Source: Kitasatospora sp. NBC_01250
Lineage (GTDB): Bacteria; Actinomycetota; Actinomycetes; Streptomycetales; Streptomycetaceae
Reading direction: 5' to 3'
DNA length: 64,000 bases
Assembly: GCF_036226465.1 (NCBI RefSeq)
Contig: NZ_CP108476.1
Location: 8,432,001 to 8,496,000, forward strand
Shown: positions 62,705 to 64,000 of the stretch, one piece after another
How positions within the stretch are numbered: position 1 is the stretch's first letter
Layout of the letters: each line of letters begins with the position of its first letter
Translations under genes and position numbers: made by a program
Notes under the pieces: generated by a model
The model's database searches: none
What the model saw: the letters and a program-made list of their open reading frames with translations, nothing else
Told to the model about the DNA's origin: nothing

Positions 62705-63370
62705 TCAGATCCTGTCCTCATTGGCGTCAGTCGGACACCGGGCAAAGAGAATTCCGCCGAGCGCGCTCTCGGCCGAGCGGAGCGTCAGCTGCGCCTCGAC
62801 CGCGAAACCGGCACCCTCGAGCCATTCGGCCAGCCGGCCGGGGCGGCGCAGATGGATGTGGACCTTCATCGGATGCCCGCCGTAGCCCTGCGTCTTCAGT
62901 CGTGATCCGTCGCCGACGTGGAAGGCGAGCAGCAGGGGGCCGCCGGGGCGCACCACCCGCCGGAAGTGGGCGAGGACCGGGCCGACCTCCTCGTCGGGGA
63001 GGTGGATCAGCGAGTACCAGGCGACCAGGCCGGCCACCGAGGCGTCGGGCAGGTCGAGATCCGTCATGGAACCGACCTCGAACCGCAGCCCCGGGTGGTC
63101 CCGGCGGGCCAGCTCGATCATCGCGGGCGAGAGGTCGATCCCGAACGCGTCCACGCCCAGCCCGTGCAGATGCGCCGTGATCCTCCCCGACCCGCATCCC
63201 ACGTCCGCGACCGGCCCACCGCCGGTGGCCCCCACCAACTCGGCGAAGAGCGTCAGGACGGCGCGCTCGTAAGGCGTCCGGTCGAGCAGGTCGCGCACCT
63301 GGTCGGTGTAGCAGGCGGCGACGGTGTCGTAGGACGTCCGGGTGTCGGCCAGCCAGCCGTCGGTACTCAT
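62705..63370 (-). CDS. Class I SAM-dependent methyltransferase
   Basis: 221 residues, ATG 63370. Opening TRTSYDTVAACYTDQVRDLL and VADVGCGSGRITAHLHGLGVDAFGIDLSPAMI, then LVAWYSLIHLPDEEVGPVLAHFRRVVRPGG. Typical Methyltransf_11/25. VGDGSRLKTQGYGGHPMKVHIHLRRP is a family-specific tail common in Streptomyces. Substrate unknown. Confidence 0.93.
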   Translation of the reverse strand: MSTDGWLADTRTSYDTVAACYTDQVRDLLDRTPYERAVLTLFAELVGATGGGPVADVGCGSGRITAHLHGLGVDAFGIDLSPAMIELARRDHPGLRFEVGSMTDLDLPDASVAGLVAWYSLIHLPDEEVGPVLAHFRRVVRPGGPLLLAFHVGDGSRLKTQGYGGHPMKVHIHLRRPGRLAEWLEGAGFAVEAQLTLRSAESALGGILFARCPTDANEDRI

Positions 63371-63392
63371 GGGCGGTCACGGTAGTGCACGG

Positions 63393-63435
63393 CCGAAGCC
63401 GGCCCGGCCGCGGGTTGCGGGCGGGCCGGCTTCGG
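63393..63435 (-). terminator. Hairpin terminator downstream of the HtrA gene
   Basis: Perfect 14-bp stem ccgaagccggcccg (63393-63406) / 63422-63435, 15-nt loop, 28 bp past the htrA-like stop. Confidence 0.8.
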
Positions 63436-63462
63436 TCAGCTGGCAGGCGTTCAGGCGGTCGG

Positions 63463-64000
63463 TCAGTCGGCCGGGCCGGTGGCCAGGGTGAGGGTGGTGC
63501 TGTGCTGGGTGCCGTCGGTGTCGAGCCACTGGACGCTCACCTGCTTGCCCGGGGTCTGGCCGACCATCAGGTCGGTGAGCGAGTCCGGGCCGGACAGGGT
63601 GTGGCCGTCGACCGCGGTGACCTCGTCGCCCTGGGTGATGCCGGCCTGTGCCGCCGGCGAGCCCGCGATCACCCCGGCGACCATGACGGCGCCGTTGTCC
63701 GAGCCGTTCGCGCTGCCGTTCCCGCCGTTGTTCCCAGCGCCGTTCCCGCCGCCGCGGCCGTTCGCCGAGCCGGAGGAGACCTCCAGGCCGAGGAAGGCGG
63801 TCGGGCCGATGTGCACCGCGGTGCTCGACTTGCTCGCGGTGATCTGGTGGGCGATCGGGAGCGCGGTGTCGATCGGGATCGCGAAGCCCTGCTGCGGGCC
63901 CTGCTGTGCGCCGCCCTGCGACTGGGAGCCGGCCGTGTCGATGCCGACCACCGCGCCGGTGGAGTCGACCAGCGCGCCGCCGGAGTCGCCGGGCTCGACG
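63463..64000 (-). CDS. HtrA/DegP-like serine protease, C-terminal part (5' end outside window)
   Basis: About 179 codons seen. It enters with VEPGDSGGALVDSTGAVVGI, the catalytic-serine block of trypsin-like S1C proteases, then FAIPIDTALPIAHQI. A Gly/Asn/Ser-rich linker (NGRGGGNGAGNNGGNGSANG) precedes a PDZ domain (VIAGSPAAQAGITQGDEVTAVDGHTL, LMVGQTPGKQVSVQWL). This is a membrane-anchored or secreted envelope-stress protease in streptomycetes. His and Asp of the triad and any TM anchor lie beyond the window. Confidence 0.92.
   Translation of the reverse strand, partial: VEPGDSGGALVDSTGAVVGIDTAGSQSQGGAQQGPQQGFAIPIDTALPIAHQITASKSSTAVHIGPTAFLGLEVSSGSANGRGGGNGAGNNGGNGSANGSDNGAVMVAGVIAGSPAAQAGITQGDEVTAVDGHTLSGPDSLTDLMVGQTPGKQVSVQWLDTDGTQHSTTLTLATGPAD

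Overview
The window is a very GC-rich actinomycete chromosome segment. Third codon positions are almost all G or C, GTG starts are common, and the gene set (SARP-type regulator, FxLD-type lanthipeptide locus, GlxA regulators, secreted phospholipase D, ricin-type lectin enzymes, PASTA-less Ser/Thr kinase) is typical of Streptomycetaceae (Streptomyces, Kitasatospora or Streptacidiphilus). I cannot fix the genus. No rRNA, tRNA, CRISPR array or autonomous transposase was recognised. It looks like an accessory or arm-proximal region, with several biosynthetic loci set among single-gene units, recent deletions and gene remnants.

Layout. 1-6 kb: 3' part of an AfsR/SARP regulator, an isonitrile-hydratase-like DJ-1 protein, an unknown protein and an HMCES/YedK DNA-protein crosslink protein. 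6-12.2 kb: a class I lanthipeptide locus made of a JmjC/cupin oxygenase, a 43-residue FxLD precursor, a full-length LanB and LanC. 12.2-17 kb: MFS plus FCD regulator with a 43-bp operator, then a run of decayed genes (alpha-hydroxy-acid oxidase, Lrp, GDSL hydrolase, GNAT, LanKC-like). 17-25 kb: acetate uptake and activation (satP-like and acs), a GNAT, membrane and secreted proteins, and a sugar transporter ending in a MITE. 25-34 kb: an EamA exporter and MocR regulator, then a cycloserine-type cluster (DcsA, DcsB, DcsD, DcsE, SDR and DcsG homologues) without the DcsC racemase. 34-39.4 kb: a tightly overlapping operon of GlxA regulator, ThDP enzyme, SRPBCC protein and an unusual KAS III. 39.4-49 kb: phospholipase D, membrane proteins, a 25-residue basic microprotein, methyltransferase, second GlxA, GAPDH and a RibD-like reductase, ending in a second remnant patch (TPR, histidine kinase, D,D-carboxypeptidase). 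49-64 kb: methyltransferases, a GH16-lectin, a small transglycosylase, VOC protein, Ser/Thr kinase, two MFS exporters, a LysR regulator, DinB and the 3' part of an HtrA protease.

How the genes work together. The most coherent system is 25.0-33.7 kb. By analogy with D-cycloserine biosynthesis, DcsA would hydroxylate L-arginine, DcsB would release hydroxyurea, DcsE would make O-acetyl-L-serine, DcsD would join the two into O-ureido-L-serine, and DcsG would cyclise the ureidoserine. The racemase that gives the D-isomer is not here and a short-chain reductase sits in the operon instead, so the product (L-cycloserine, a modified isoxazolidinone, or D-cycloserine with an unlinked racemase) is open. 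A PLP-binding MocR regulator with a divergent small-molecule exporter lies immediately upstream and could serve sensing and export.

Several loci end in long perfect hairpins that look like bidirectional terminators. Two patches (14.4-16.9 kb and 48.0-49.3 kb) carry at least seven gene remnants whose breakpoints look like clean internal deletions.
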